Shown here: positions 42,661 through 51,303 of the stretch, in pieces
Numbering within the stretch: the first letter of the stretch is position 1
Layout of the letters: each line of letters begins with the position of its first letter
Assembly: GCA_934546985.1 (NCBI GenBank)
Contig: CAKTEE010000006.1
Location: 124,001 to 188,000, forward strand
Length of the DNA: 64,000 nt
Source: an uncultured Eubacteriales bacterium
GTDB lineage: Bacteria; Bacillota; Clostridia; Oscillospirales; Acutalibacteraceae
Direction of reading: 5' to 3'
The notes under the pieces: model-generated
The model's database searches: none
Seen by the model: only the letters and a program-made list of their open reading frames with translations
What the model was told of the DNA's origin: nothing
Program-made: the position numbers and the translations under genes

Positions 42661-44433
42661 TCATACTTCCATGATAACTGGAAGTATCATGGGGTTACGT
42701 TTTGTGCGTTCATACATCAAACGGGAGATTTCATCCCGAATACGCGTTTTAATCACACCCCATTCATGAATTTCATTATCAGCACAGTCTATCAAAATAT
42801 CACGTGCAAGACAGCGCGCATCCTCAATCAGCTGTTCTGCCTCCCTGACATACACAAACCCACGGGACACTACATCCGGACCTGCAAGGATTTCTCCCGT
42901 ACCTGACTGTATAGTTGCAACTACAATAATAAGGCCATCCTCTGCAAGGTGTTTTCTGTCACGCAGAACAATGCTCCCCACATCCCCAACACCATAACCG
43001 TCCACCAGAACTCGTCCCGCAGGAACTGTCCCGATAAATTTACACTCCTTCTGCGTCAGCTCAAGGACACGGCCATTATCACCAATGAAAATATTTTCAT
43101 CCTGAATCCCCATCATCTTTGCAAGCTTTGCATGTTTCCGAAGCTGTTTCTGCTCACCATGCACAGGGATAAAATATTTCGGTTTAACCAAGCCAAGCAT
43201 AATTTTCTGTTCTTCATTGCAGGCATGACCGGAAACATGAACCTCATACATTCTTTCATAAATTACTTCGGCTCCAAGCTTCATCAGCTCATTTACAACA
43301 TTGCTGACGGTCTTTTCATTACCGGGAATGGGATTTGCAGATATGATAACATAATCCCCGGGCAAAACAGAAATTTTCCGATGGTCAGAATATGCCATAC
43401 GGTAAAGCGCCGACATTGGTTCTCCCTGACTGCCGGTAGTGATAATTACCAATTTCTCCGCCGGATAATTTCGGATTTGGTCAATACCAATCAAAAGCCC
43501 CTGCGGTACGTTTAAATACCCTAATTCCAAACCGATAGACATTACATTCTCAAGACTCCGGCCGGACAGTACAACCTTACGCCCCATACTCTGTGCCACA
43601 TCTATAATTTGCTGTACACGGTGAATGTTAGAAGCAAAGGTTGCTACAATAATGCGGTGATTGCCGGCCCTTTGAAAAAGGTTTACAAAAGAATCTCCTA
43701 CTTTGCGTTCTGATTCTGTAAATCCGGGAACCTCTGCATTGGTTGAATCAGACAGCAGGGCGAGAACACCTTTTTTCCCATATTCGGCAAATCTTGCCAA
43801 ATCAATGCTTTCCCCGTCGATAGGAGTGCTGTCTATTTTAAAATCGCCTGTTTGGACTACAACTCCGGCAGGCGTATTAATTGCAAAGGAAACTGCGTCA
43901 GGAATCGAATGATTGACATGTATAAACTCTACGTTAAAACAGCCGAGCTTAACCGACTGACCGGGGTTAATAACATTCAGTTTTACTTTATTTAAAATAC
44001 CGTGCTCTTTCAGCTTACCCTCAACTAAGCCTAAAGTCAGGCGTGTCCCATAAACCGGCACATTTACACTTTTTAAAAGATAAGGCAAGGAACCGATATG
44101 ATCTTCGTGCCCATGCGTCAGCAATATTCCTCGAATTTTATCTTTGTTCCGTTCAATATAGGTAAAATCCGGGATAACAATATCCACTCCCGGCATATCC
44201 TGGTCAGGGAACGCCATTCCGCAGTCAACAATGAACATATCATCCTGACATTCATAAAGCGTTATATTCTTTCCGATTTCATTCAGCCCGCCTAAAAATG
44301 CGATTTTCAACGGAATCTGAGGTGCGGTCTGCGTCTGTTTTCTGCTTCTTGCACCTGTTTTATTACTGCGGTTATAGCGCCTCTTTACCGGGGCGGCGCT
44401 TACCGGCGCAGCTATATTTGTTTCTTTTGACAT
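42661..44433 (-). CDS. rnjA: Ribonuclease J
   Basis: 590 residues. The metallo-beta-lactamase core has HGHEDH at 107-112; the beta-CASP part shows SDSTNAEVPGFTESER and TGSQGEPMSALYRM, and the C-terminal domain ends in KTRIRDEISRLMYERTKRNP. It carries both endonuclease and 5'-3' exonuclease activity in this family and matures or degrades RNA. A basic, disordered N-terminal extension of about 40 residues (KRRYNRSNKTGARSRKQ) is longer than in Bacillus RNase J1. GGAGG precedes the ATG. First gene of the housekeeping run. Confidence 0.93.
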   Translation of the reverse strand: MSKETNIAAPVSAAPVKRRYNRSNKTGARSRKQTQTAPQIPLKIAFLGGLNEIGKNITLYECQDDMFIVDCGMAFPDQDMPGVDIVIPDFTYIERNKDKIRGILLTHGHEDHIGSLPYLLKSVNVPVYGTRLTLGLVEGKLKEHGILNKVKLNVINPGQSVKLGCFNVEFIHVNHSIPDAVSFAINTPAGVVVQTGDFKIDSTPIDGESIDLARFAEYGKKGVLALLSDSTNAEVPGFTESERKVGDSFVNLFQRAGNHRIIVATFASNIHRVQQIIDVAQSMGRKVVLSGRSLENVMSIGLELGYLNVPQGLLIGIDQIRNYPAEKLVIITTGSQGEPMSALYRMAYSDHRKISVLPGDYVIISANPIPGNEKTVSNVVNELMKLGAEVIYERMYEVHVSGHACNEEQKIMLGLVKPKYFIPVHGEQKQLRKHAKLAKMMGIQDENIFIGDNGRVLELTQKECKFIGTVPAGRVLVDGYGVGDVGSIVLRDRKHLAEDGLIIVVATIQSGTGEILAGPDVVSRGFVYVREAEQLIEDARCLARDILIDCADNEIHEWGVIKTRIRDEISRLMYERTKRNPMILPVIMEV

Positions 44434-44881
44434 TCAATAACCTCCATTAATTTTTTAAATAAATATATCAATTTAATTTTTTGTTTTAGGTACGATTTTA
44501 CCTTATTCCTGTTATGAAGCGTATATAATCTGAAACCCGCTACACAACTTTAAATTGCAGCGGGATATTTTCGCCGCTTCCGCAGCATTATTCAGGTAAT
44601 TTCCGCACTATTATTTACCCGATTATAATAAGCATATAGGAACTCCGAACACGCACTCTTAGTTAGATTTTACCTTTTTCCATCTCTGCTGTCAAGTCAA
44701 ACACGCTGAATATGCTGATTAGTTCCCGCATTAGCTGTGTATTTCCCTTGAAATCATTATATATTATTGGCATTAAAATTATTTTATACCCTGAAAATTT
44801 CATTTTATGGAACAAGTTGCCAAGCAGAATGGAAAATGCTATACTACAAAAATGAATAAAGATAAACAAGGTGTGAAGAAT
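44434..44881. other. Divergent intergenic region between RNase J and rnhA
   Basis: 448 bases, AT-rich. The only element I can support is the rnhA promoter at 44817-44845. The leftward promoter of the RNase J operon must also be here, but no strong match stands out. No gene is seen. Confidence 0.5.
44817..44845 (+). promoter_or_regulatory. Promoter of rnhA
   Basis: TTGCCA (44817-44822), 17 bases, TATACT (44840-44845), 37 bases before the ATG. Confidence 0.6.
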
Positions 44882-45331
44882 ATGAATGGCGCTTTAAAAA
44901 AAGTCTCTCTCTATACAGACGGCGCGTGTTCCGGCAATCCCGGCCCCGGCGGATGGGGTGCAATCCTGAGATTCGGCACATTTGAGAAAGAGCTTTCCGG
45001 CGGTGAAGCTGAAACAACAAATAACCGGATGGAACTTTCTGCTGTCATTGCCGGCCTGAAAGCATTAAAAGAAAAATGCTATGTAGATTTATACAGTGAT
45101 TCCCAATATGTCTGCAATGGTATCAATAAAGGCTGGGCTAAAAAATGGCGCGCCAACAACTGGAGAAAATCCGGTAATGAACCTGCACTTAATCCCGACC
45201 TCTGGGGCGAACTTCTTGACCTTATTGATAAACATGAAGTCGAAATTCACTGGGTAAAAGGGCACGCAGGACACCCTGAAAACGAGAGATGTGATAAACT
45301 TGCAGTACAAGAAGCAGCAAAATACAAATAA
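44882..45331 (+). CDS. rnhA: Ribonuclease HI
   Basis: 149 residues. Catalytic acids are visible: Asp13 in LYTDGACSGNPGPGGWG, Glu51 in NNRMELSAVI, Asp73 in YSDSQYV and Asp138 in NERCDKLA; HWVKGHAGHPENE provides the basic handle residues. It removes the RNA strand of RNA-DNA hybrids. ATG 44882 behind AAGGTG gives the typical length; upstream ATGs lengthen it without family support. Confidence 0.93.
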   Translation: MNGALKKVSLYTDGACSGNPGPGGWGAILRFGTFEKELSGGEAETTNNRMELSAVIAGLKALKEKCYVDLYSDSQYVCNGINKGWAKKWRANNWRKSGNEPALNPDLWGELLDLIDKHEVEIHWVKGHAGHPENERCDKLAVQEAAKYK

Positions 45332-45454
45332 AGTATACTAATTTAGTGTTTTTTATGTTTTACCGCTTGCAATCCCTACCAAAAAGGTATATATTATGAT
45401 TACAGATAAAGTTATCAAACTTTTTCCAATAATCTATCATCAGGGGAAATGAAA

Positions 45455-46681
45455 ATGAAAAGATTTGTTTATGCGGACAATGCCGCAACTACAAAAGTAT
45501 CTGAAAACGTCCTTTCCGCAATGCTCCCCTATTTCTGTGAGAATTACGGAAATCCCTCCAGCCTTTATGCATTCGCAGACAAGGCTAAAAGGGCCGTTGA
45601 ACATGCACGGGAACAGGTTGCCGCCGCTCTGCATGCAGACCCGAAAGAAATTTACTTTACTTCAGGCGGTTCAGAGGGCGATAACTGGGCTATTAAAGGC
45701 GCTGCACTGATGCGTGCCCGTCAGGGAAAAAAACATATTATTTCCAGCCGTTTTGAACACCATGCGGTATTACACACACTGCGTGCCCTTGAAAAAGACG
45801 GTTATGAAATCACATATATTGATGTTGGGACAGACGGTATTATCAATGCGCAGGATATTGCAGACGCCATACGCAGTGATACGGCACTCGTTTCCATTAT
45901 GTATGTAAATAATGAGATTGGGACAATTCAGCCAATTCCGGAAATTGGAAAAATATGCCGTGAAAAAGGTGTGTTATTTCATACAGACGCGGTTCAGGCT
46001 ATAGGCCATATTGAAATAGACGTAAAAGAGCAATGCATCGATATCCTTTCCCTTTCCGGTCATAAGATACACGGCCCCAAGGGTATTGGCGCACAATATA
46101 TCCGCAAAGGAATTGTACTGCCAAACCTTGTTGACGGCGGTGCACAGGAACGTGGAAAACGTGCAGGAACCGAAAATGTTCCGGCGATTGTTGGTTTGGG
46201 TGCAGCTATTGAGGAAGCCTGCCAAAACATTGCAGAACGTGAGGCTAAAATCCGTATGCTGCGCGATAGACTTTTTGACGAAGCTTCGAAAATTACCCAT
46301 TCACGTATTAACGGCAGCCGTGACAAACGCATCGCAGGAAATTTCAACATGAGCTTTGAGGGAATTGAAGGTGAATCCCTGCTTTTGCTTATGGATATGA
46401 ATGGTATTTGCTGCTCGTCCGGCTCTGCATGCACCTCCGGCTCCTTAGACCCCAGCCATGTATTACTCGCTATAGGGCTGCCCCACGAGGTCGCTCACGG
46501 CTCCCTGCGGTTATCTTTAAATGAATATAACACCGAGGAAGATGTTGACCAAATCTTGGAAGCCCTTCCGAAAATTATACAACGGCTTCGTGACATGTCC
46601 CCCCTCTGGGATGAAATTATTGTCAAAGACAACAAGCAGACCGAAGAAAGGATGAAATCTGTATGTACAGCGAAAAAGTAA
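45455..46681 (+). CDS. nifS: Cysteine desulfurase, NifS/IscS type
   Basis: 408 residues. The PLP enzyme opens with FVYADNAATTKVSENVL; SGGSEGDNWAI and the Schiff-base lysine in LSLSGHKIHGPKG follow, and the active-site cysteine lies in CCSSGSACTSGS near 328. It releases sulfur from cysteine for Fe-S cluster assembly. ATG 45455 is better spaced from AGGGG than the ATG six bases before it. Its end overlaps nifU by 19 bases, showing tight coupling. A C-terminal Lys/Glu tail is slightly longer than usual. Confidence 0.94.
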   Translation: MKRFVYADNAATTKVSENVLSAMLPYFCENYGNPSSLYAFADKAKRAVEHAREQVAAALHADPKEIYFTSGGSEGDNWAIKGAALMRARQGKKHIISSRFEHHAVLHTLRALEKDGYEITYIDVGTDGIINAQDIADAIRSDTALVSIMYVNNEIGTIQPIPEIGKICREKGVLFHTDAVQAIGHIEIDVKEQCIDILSLSGHKIHGPKGIGAQYIRKGIVLPNLVDGGAQERGKRAGTENVPAIVGLGAAIEEACQNIAEREAKIRMLRDRLFDEASKITHSRINGSRDKRIAGNFNMSFEGIEGESLLLLMDMNGICCSSGSACTSGSLDPSHVLLAIGLPHEVAHGSLRLSLNEYNTEEDVDQILEALPKIIQRLRDMSPLWDEIIVKDNKQTEERMKSVCTAKK

Positions 46682-47082
46682 TGGACCATTTTACAAATCC
46701 CCGCAATGTTGGAGAACTGCCTGATGCCAACGGTATTGGTACAGTCGGCAACAAGGTCTGCGGTGATATTATGAAAATGTATATTAAAGTAGAAAACGAT
46801 GTAATTGTTGACGTTAAATTTAAAACTTTCGGATGCGGTTCTGCTATTGCCACCAGTTCCATTGCAACTGAAATGATTAAGGGCCGCACCATTCAGGAAG
46901 CACTTAATCTTTCCAACAAAGCGGTTGTAGAAGCATTAGACGGTCTGCCGGCACATAAAATTCATTGTTCTGTTTTAGCTGAACAGTCAATTAAAGCTGC
47001 TATTGCAGACTATTATACACGTCAGGGCATTGACCCCACCCCAATTGTCGGCGAAATTGAAGAATGCGAAGCCTGCCACTGA
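46663..47082 (+). CDS. nifU: Fe-S cluster scaffold, NifU/IscU-like
   Basis: 139 residues. YSEKVMDHFTNPRNVGELPD, then the three ligand cysteines in NKVCGDIM (with the regulating Asp), FGCGSAIA and HCSVLAE, make this a U-type scaffold that receives sulfur from the upstream NifS. A short tail, EECEACH, adds two more Cys and a His and resembles the clostridial NifU form. AAAGGATG precedes the ATG inside the nifS gene. A terminator follows at 47177-47224. Confidence 0.93.
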   Translation: MYSEKVMDHFTNPRNVGELPDANGIGTVGNKVCGDIMKMYIKVENDVIVDVKFKTFGCGSAIATSSIATEMIKGRTIQEALNLSNKAVVEALDGLPAHKIHCSVLAEQSIKAAIADYYTRQGIDPTPIVGEIEECEACH

Positions 47083-47176
47083 TTGATAATATCATCAGTA
47101 ACATACTACCCTCTCAAAATACTACACTGATGTATTATTCATCTGAGAACACGGACAATTAAATTCTCTAAACTAC

Positions 47177-47224
47177 AAAGCACTTGTTACTAACCGAAAG
47201 AAACGGTCAAGAGACAAGTGCTTT
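47177..47224 (+). terminator. Terminator of the nifS-nifU operon
   Basis: 11-bp perfect stem AAAGCACTTGT (47177-47187) / ACAAGTGCTTT (47214-47224), 26-base loop with an inner pairing, then TCATT. Confidence 0.65.
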
Positions 47225-47359
47225 TCATTAATAAATCATAATACATTGCCTAAAAATATGCTTGCCTCATGGATGACTGGATGGAAATTCAAAACCTCAC
47301 GCCTTTATTGCAGAATAGAAACCTTTATCTCTTGAAAACGAGCCGTATACATTTTTAAA

Positions 47360-47437
47360 TCTCTGCCGCAACTGACAAAATATGCTCTTACTGCCGATAT
47401 TTACACACATACAGATATAATTTATTCAAAGATTTAG
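47360..47437 (+). pseudogene. Possible C-terminal relic of a tyrosine recombinase
   Basis: The frame SLPQLTKYALTADIYTHTDI followed by IYSKI and a stop resembles the end of tyrosine integrases, where TADIYTH contains the catalytic Tyr. A TGA stands shortly upstream in the same frame. The position, about 110 bases beyond the 3' end of tRNA-Lys, is where an integrase would be left after integration. The match is short, so this is only a suggestion. Confidence 0.3.
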
Positions 47438-47501
47438 CGGTAAAATGTAATATATAAATCATTTGCAATCCTTATTTTTGCTCATATTTTCAAACATGAG
47501 T

Positions 47502-47546
47502 AAAAGACCTCGAAACCATTACAATTCAAAGGTTTCAAGGTCTTTT
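47502..47546 (-). terminator. Terminator of the tRNA-Lys transcript
   Basis: Read leftward: AAAAGACCTTGAAACC pairs with GGTTTCGAGGTCTTTT (one mismatch-like wobble in 16), directly after the tRNA CCA end. Confidence 0.75.
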
Positions 47547-47549
47547 AAC

Positions 47550-47625
47550 TGGTGATCCATCGGAGATTCGAACTCCGGACACCTTGATTAAAAGTCAAGT
47601 GCTCTGCCAACTGAGCTAATGGATC
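47550..47625 (-). tRNA. tRNA-Lys, anticodon UUU
   Basis: 76 nt including an encoded CCA. The 7-bp acceptor stem GATCCAT/ATGGATC, D arm GCTCAGTTGGCAGAGC, anticodon arm CTTGA-CTTTTAA-TCAAG with TTT, and T arm CGGAGTTCGAATCTCCG all pair. A consensus promoter lies upstream and a terminator downstream. Confidence 0.97.
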
Positions 47626-47649
47626 ATACATGATTTAGACGACTTTGAT

Positions 47650-47678
47650 AGTATATCAATTTTAGACCTATTTGTCAA
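47650..47678 (-). promoter_or_regulatory. Promoter of tRNA-Lys
   Basis: Read leftward: TTGACA (47673-47678), 17 bases, TATACT (47650-47655), 25 bases before the tRNA. Near-perfect sigma-A match. Confidence 0.8.
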
Positions 47679-47917
47679 GAGTTTTTCTAATTTTTTTAAT
47701 TATAAATTTAAACCAAAGCACCTAAATTTTAGATATAACCTTTTTGTATTGATTTTAACCATGAGAATGAATTTAAAATACTCACCAAAAATTCTGAAAA
47801 AAGATTCTTCGTTATGTTATCAATCTATTTATATAATTCATTCACGCAATCATTTTAGATGTTGTTTTAAAATAATCTCGGTCTTATAATTAATGCATAA
47901 AAAACCATCGTCAACTA

Positions 47918-48496
47918 TTACTGCAAAAGCAATTCTTCCGGCACTATTTGTTTAAGCAACTCATTAAATTCTCCTTCCAACTCAGAATAATTTTCAACGA
48001 CATGCATGGTTGTTTCTGATGGAGTATAAATATACGGAAGCCTCGTTGAAGCAATAGGGATAATATTTCCATCCTCATCATAAAAAGCCACGAAAAAACC
48101 ATAAGGCCCTAATGCCATATCATTTTGCGTTACCGATGTTTTCATCTTTTTTAATAAAGTTACCCACTGTTGAATATACGCAGGATCCTCACTTAAAAAA
48201 AAGTGATTTTTAATATCTTGATCAAAAACATCCAATCGCACTTTAGATAAATGATTTGCTTTAAGAGAACCCAATAAATCCTTAAATCTTTTTTCTTCTG
48301 CTGTCAATTCTTCCTTTGTAGCTATGTGAGGTGGCGGGAACTCAGTAACACTGTCATTGAAATTTGTTTGTTCTATTTGTGTTGTCTCTGTTTGAGATGC
48401 TGTATAGTAAGAATTACTATTCCCTTTTTTACAAGCAGTTAAAATAATAACAAATAATAAACACAATATGATAAGCTTTTTACCTTTTATTATCAT
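47918..48496 (-). CDS. Hypothetical lipoprotein
   Basis: 192 residues. The N-terminus (KGKKLIILCLLFVIILTACK) is a lipoprotein signal with a lipobox near residue 22. A Ser/Thr/Gln-rich linker (about 25-55) leads to a soluble domain of about 130 residues with LTAEEKRFKDLLGSLKANHL and KVRLDVFDQDIKNHFF. I do not recognise the family. ATG 48496 follows CAGGAGG. It lies just left of two small ORFs on the same strand in an AT-rich accessory area; probably surface-exposed. Confidence 0.7.
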   Translation of the reverse strand: MIIKGKKLIILCLLFVIILTACKKGNSNSYYTASQTETTQIEQTNFNDSVTEFPPPHIATKEELTAEEKRFKDLLGSLKANHLSKVRLDVFDQDIKNHFFLSEDPAYIQQWVTLLKKMKTSVTQNDMALGPYGFFVAFYDEDGNIIPIASTRLPYIYTPSETTMHVVENYSELEGEFNELLKQIVPEELLLQ

Positions 48497-48535
48497 AGCG
48501 TATTCCTCCTGCGTCATTAACAAATTTTTATGTTT

Positions 48536-48625
48536 TTATAAAAATATCGGTAATCCATTGATCCAAACTATAAAACAACATATTGCTACCATTGTCAATG
48601 CAATCTTATACTTAGATATCATCAT
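48536..48625 (-). CDS. Possible 29-residue single-helix membrane peptide
   Basis: ATG at 48625 follows GGAGAATGGT and opens 29 codons: MMISKYKIALTMVAICCFIV then WINGLPIFL. It is one hydrophobic segment with a basic start, like small membrane peptides or a toxin/leader peptide. It overlaps the end of the 93-residue frame and lies 40 bases before the lipoprotein gene. It could also be a remnant of a larger membrane gene. Confidence 0.3.
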   Translation of the reverse strand: MMISKYKIALTMVAICCFIVWINGLPIFL

Positions 48626-48893
48626 ACCATTCTCCGGCATCAAGAGCATAACTATATCTACTATTTTGATCCGATCGTATAGTAATCATAAAAATAATAT
48701 TATCACAAATTTCATTTCCTATGAAATCATAACCTGGCCGAGCCTGCCAGCCAATAGGAAATTTCGAGGATGGTTTATAAAATGTTAAGTCTATTACATA
48801 TTTTTCTATCACCGCCTTCAATTTTTCTTGAGTTTTCGGCGGTTCACAAATCATGAAAATTGCCTGTAAGAAATAAGATATATTTACGTACAT
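48612..48893 (-). CDS. Short hypothetical ORF or gene fragment
   Basis: 93 codons. The composition (FYKPSSKFPIGWQARPGYDF, YSYALDAGEWYDDI) looks like true coding sequence, but the first ATG has no ribosome site and an in-frame stop stands just upstream. It may be the 3' part of a broken gene or have a non-ATG start further in. Family unknown. Confidence 0.35.
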   Translation of the reverse strand: MYVNISYFLQAIFMICEPPKTQEKLKAVIEKYVIDLTFYKPSSKFPIGWQARPGYDFIGNEICDNIIFMITIRSDQNSRYSYALDAGEWYDDI

Positions 48894-49102
48894 AAATAAT
48901 TAACTGCTATACGCTATTTTATCAGTGCGTTTAAAGTTTTCAGATAAAATCTTACCTTTTCTACATTATATCATATTATCAACAAAACGGAATAAATCTG
49001 ATGAATTTTGACGATGACATTTTATTCACAGATTTTAGATGTTTATTTTCACTTGACTGTACCCCAAGGGATTAGAGTATGATTACTTTTGAGGTGATAA
49101 TT

Positions 49103-49981
49103 ATGATGATTCATGAAGCCGCTAAAATGACCAATTTGACTAAAAAAGCAATTATATACTACACCGAGCAAGAACTCATTTCTCCGGTAATTCTGAAAAA
49201 CGGATATCGAGATTACAGTGAAAGAGATATTATACGTTTAAAAGAAATTTATGTATTACGGAATCTGGGACTAAGTACACGTCAAATCAAAATGATATTG
49301 GACAATCATTCCAAAGAAACACTGCAAAAGTTGTGTACAACAAAAGAATTGAGTATCCAAAGAGAATCTATCAAAAAAGACTTACTGGAACAACTCTCTG
49401 CCGACAAGTCTTATGACGATATAAAACAGCAATTAGAAATGCTGGATGCCAAAAAAACAATTACAGAAAAGCTTCTGGAGGCTTTCCCCGGTTATTATGG
49501 GAGATTTATCTGTCTGCATTTTGCCGGATTCTTAAACGAACCTATTACCACCTCACAACAGCAAACTGCATATGATGAAATTATTATATTTCTAGATAAT
49601 TTTCCCTCCATCGATTTTCCGGAAGATTTAAAGAACTTCTTATATGAAACTACAAAGCATATACAAACAGAACACATATTTAAAATTTTAGAAAATACAA
49701 AACAATCCATTACTGAACCGGAGCTATTTATTTCAGAAAACAGAAAAATATTGGAAGATTATTTGACGTTTAAACAATCAAAAGAATATCTTGAATCTCC
49801 AATTTACAGGATTCAAAAGATTTTAAAGGAATTCAATAAAACAAACGGCTATAACGATATTTTTATTCCGGCCATGATAAAACTCAGCCCTTCTTATGCA
49901 AAATATTATGCCCAACTGCAGAAAGCAAATCAGATGCTGTTAAAACAATTTCCTGAAATCCAGGATATTATAAACCAATAA
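49103..49981 (+). CDS. MerR family regulator with long C-terminal domain
   Basis: 292 residues. Residues 1-70 form the MerR winged helix (IHEAAKMTNLTKKAIIYYTE, GYRDYSERDIIRLKEIYVLR), then a coiled coil (about 85-125). The remaining 165 residues are helical and end in LLKQFPEIQDIINQ; this large domain is probably an effector-binding unit but is unlike BmrR-type GyrI domains. GAGGTGA precedes the ATG at 49103. It sits upstream of the DUF6688/nucleotidyltransferase pair, but a 100-base gap separates them. Confidence 0.87.
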   Translation: MMIHEAAKMTNLTKKAIIYYTEQELISPVILKNGYRDYSERDIIRLKEIYVLRNLGLSTRQIKMILDNHSKETLQKLCTTKELSIQRESIKKDLLEQLSADKSYDDIKQQLEMLDAKKTITEKLLEAFPGYYGRFICLHFAGFLNEPITTSQQQTAYDEIIIFLDNFPSIDFPEDLKNFLYETTKHIQTEHIFKILENTKQSITEPELFISENRKILEDYLTFKQSKEYLESPIYRIQKILKEFNKTNGYNDIFIPAMIKLSPSYAKYYAQLQKANQMLLKQFPEIQDIINQ

Positions 49982-50082
49982 ACGTGAAAACAAAATACAA
50001 ATTTTATATTTTTAAGTATTGACTTCTCCATTTTCATTTTGTTAAACTAAGCTTATTAAAACAGAAAAAGGAAACTAAAAAC

Positions 50083-51303
50083 ATGAAGTTTATAAATGCG
50101 TTTCAAAAACGTCCTATATTATATTCCTATTTATGTGCATTATGCATAACATTATTAAATCTCTCGCTTATTTTTTCACCTATATCATTATTTCTTATTT
50201 GCACTTTTTTATTTCATCCCATTGTTCTCACATTTTTAAATATATTCTATCTTTTCCACAGACATCCGAAACCTTTGACGCTGTCTGCCGGAAAAAAAAT
50301 TGAAGTCTTAACTATCATTCTCGGAACGTTTTATTCATTACTGTATTTTTCCCTCAATATACTTATGATTGAATGGAAAGACTGGCAAGAACCACTGTAC
50401 AGTTTTCAACTGCATACCCCTATTGCCAAAAATACAACGCCGACCGTCATTGCTATCGCTGTTATTGCCATAACTGCATATTTTATATTAAGATTTGTTC
50501 CTTTAAAAAAACTTCCGCCATTAATTATTGTTATTTGCATCTCTGCGATATACCTGGGAATGGCGTTATGTATATTAGAGATTATTCAGTTATATAAAAA
50601 TGATTTAAGTTATCTCTTACCCTGCTTGTTCCCATTTAATTGTATTTTAATTGCTGCTAAAACATTAAAAGAAATCATCAGACAATGGAATAAAATCAAT
50701 CAAGAAACAGAACATTCAGAAAAATTCACCGGAAAACCTGTGCTAAATAAATTAAATAATCTTTTAATACGCTCTGTCAATTGGCCTTGGCTTGCGCTTA
50801 TGGGAACATTACCTTTACTATACATATCTATTATAATTCTTATGCTGTTCGGACAAGCACCGGACAGTATTATAAAAGCTTGGACAGAAACTGCAGACTG
50901 GAATCTTTCTCAGCATATTGCACCGCAAAATTTACCATACGATGGACATTACCTTTGCACTGTTGCTGCCAGAGGACATAAAAAAATAGTAAAACCGCTC
51001 CGATTAGGTCAACGTCATGGGCATAAAGTTATCGTGAACCGCCAGCTTTGTATTGCAAATGCCTTTGAACAAATATTAGAAGAAAAACTCCCCCGTCTGC
51101 ACAAACTTATCAGGTACATTTATGATACTTACGGTTATCCGATTGCTAAACATATTCATTCTCCCTTGGCTGCCGATGCGGTTTACATTATTATGAAACC
51201 CGCAGAATGGTTTTTTCTAATCGTCATTTACTTATGCGACGTAAAACCTGAAAACCGCATTGCAATACAATATTTTCCACTAAAAAACAGGAGGCTGCAA
51301 TGA
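50083..51303 (+). CDS. DUF6688 membrane protein
   Basis: 406 residues. Six or seven membrane segments occupy the first ~270 residues (YLCALCITLLNLSLIFSPIS, EVLTIILGTFYSLLYFSLNI, PLIIVICISAIYLGMALCIL). A conserved soluble part follows: AWTETADWNLSQHIAPQNLP, YLCTVAARGHKKIVKPLRLG, QRHGHKVIVNRQLCIANAFE, then FYDTYG-like YDTYGYPIAKHIHSP and a last amphipathic WFFLIVIYLCDVKPENRIA. I recall this pattern as DUF6688; no function is known. His- and Cys-rich motifs in the soluble part suggest catalysis or metal binding. AAGGAAAC precedes the ATG; the stop overlaps the next start (ATGA). Confidence 0.75.
   Translation: MKFINAFQKRPILYSYLCALCITLLNLSLIFSPISLFLICTFLFHPIVLTFLNIFYLFHRHPKPLTLSAGKKIEVLTIILGTFYSLLYFSLNILMIEWKDWQEPLYSFQLHTPIAKNTTPTVIAIAVIAITAYFILRFVPLKKLPPLIIVICISAIYLGMALCILEIIQLYKNDLSYLLPCLFPFNCILIAAKTLKEIIRQWNKINQETEHSEKFTGKPVLNKLNNLLIRSVNWPWLALMGTLPLLYISIIILMLFGQAPDSIIKAWTETADWNLSQHIAPQNLPYDGHYLCTVAARGHKKIVKPLRLGQRHGHKVIVNRQLCIANAFEQILEEKLPRLHKLIRYIYDTYGYPIAKHIHSPLAADAVYIIMKPAEWFFLIVIYLCDVKPENRIAIQYFPLKNRRLQ

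Larger units (their letters stand above)
47083..47549. other. Intergenic region between nifU and tRNA-Lys
   Basis: 467 bases. It holds the nifU terminator (47177-47224), a possible integrase relic (47360-47437) and the tRNA terminator (47502-47546). No intact gene is seen. Confidence 0.5.

Noticed and set aside
42949..43515. 188-codon plus-strand frame opposite RNase J
   Set aside because: Its composition mirrors the reverse strand of a conserved enzyme; no family features.
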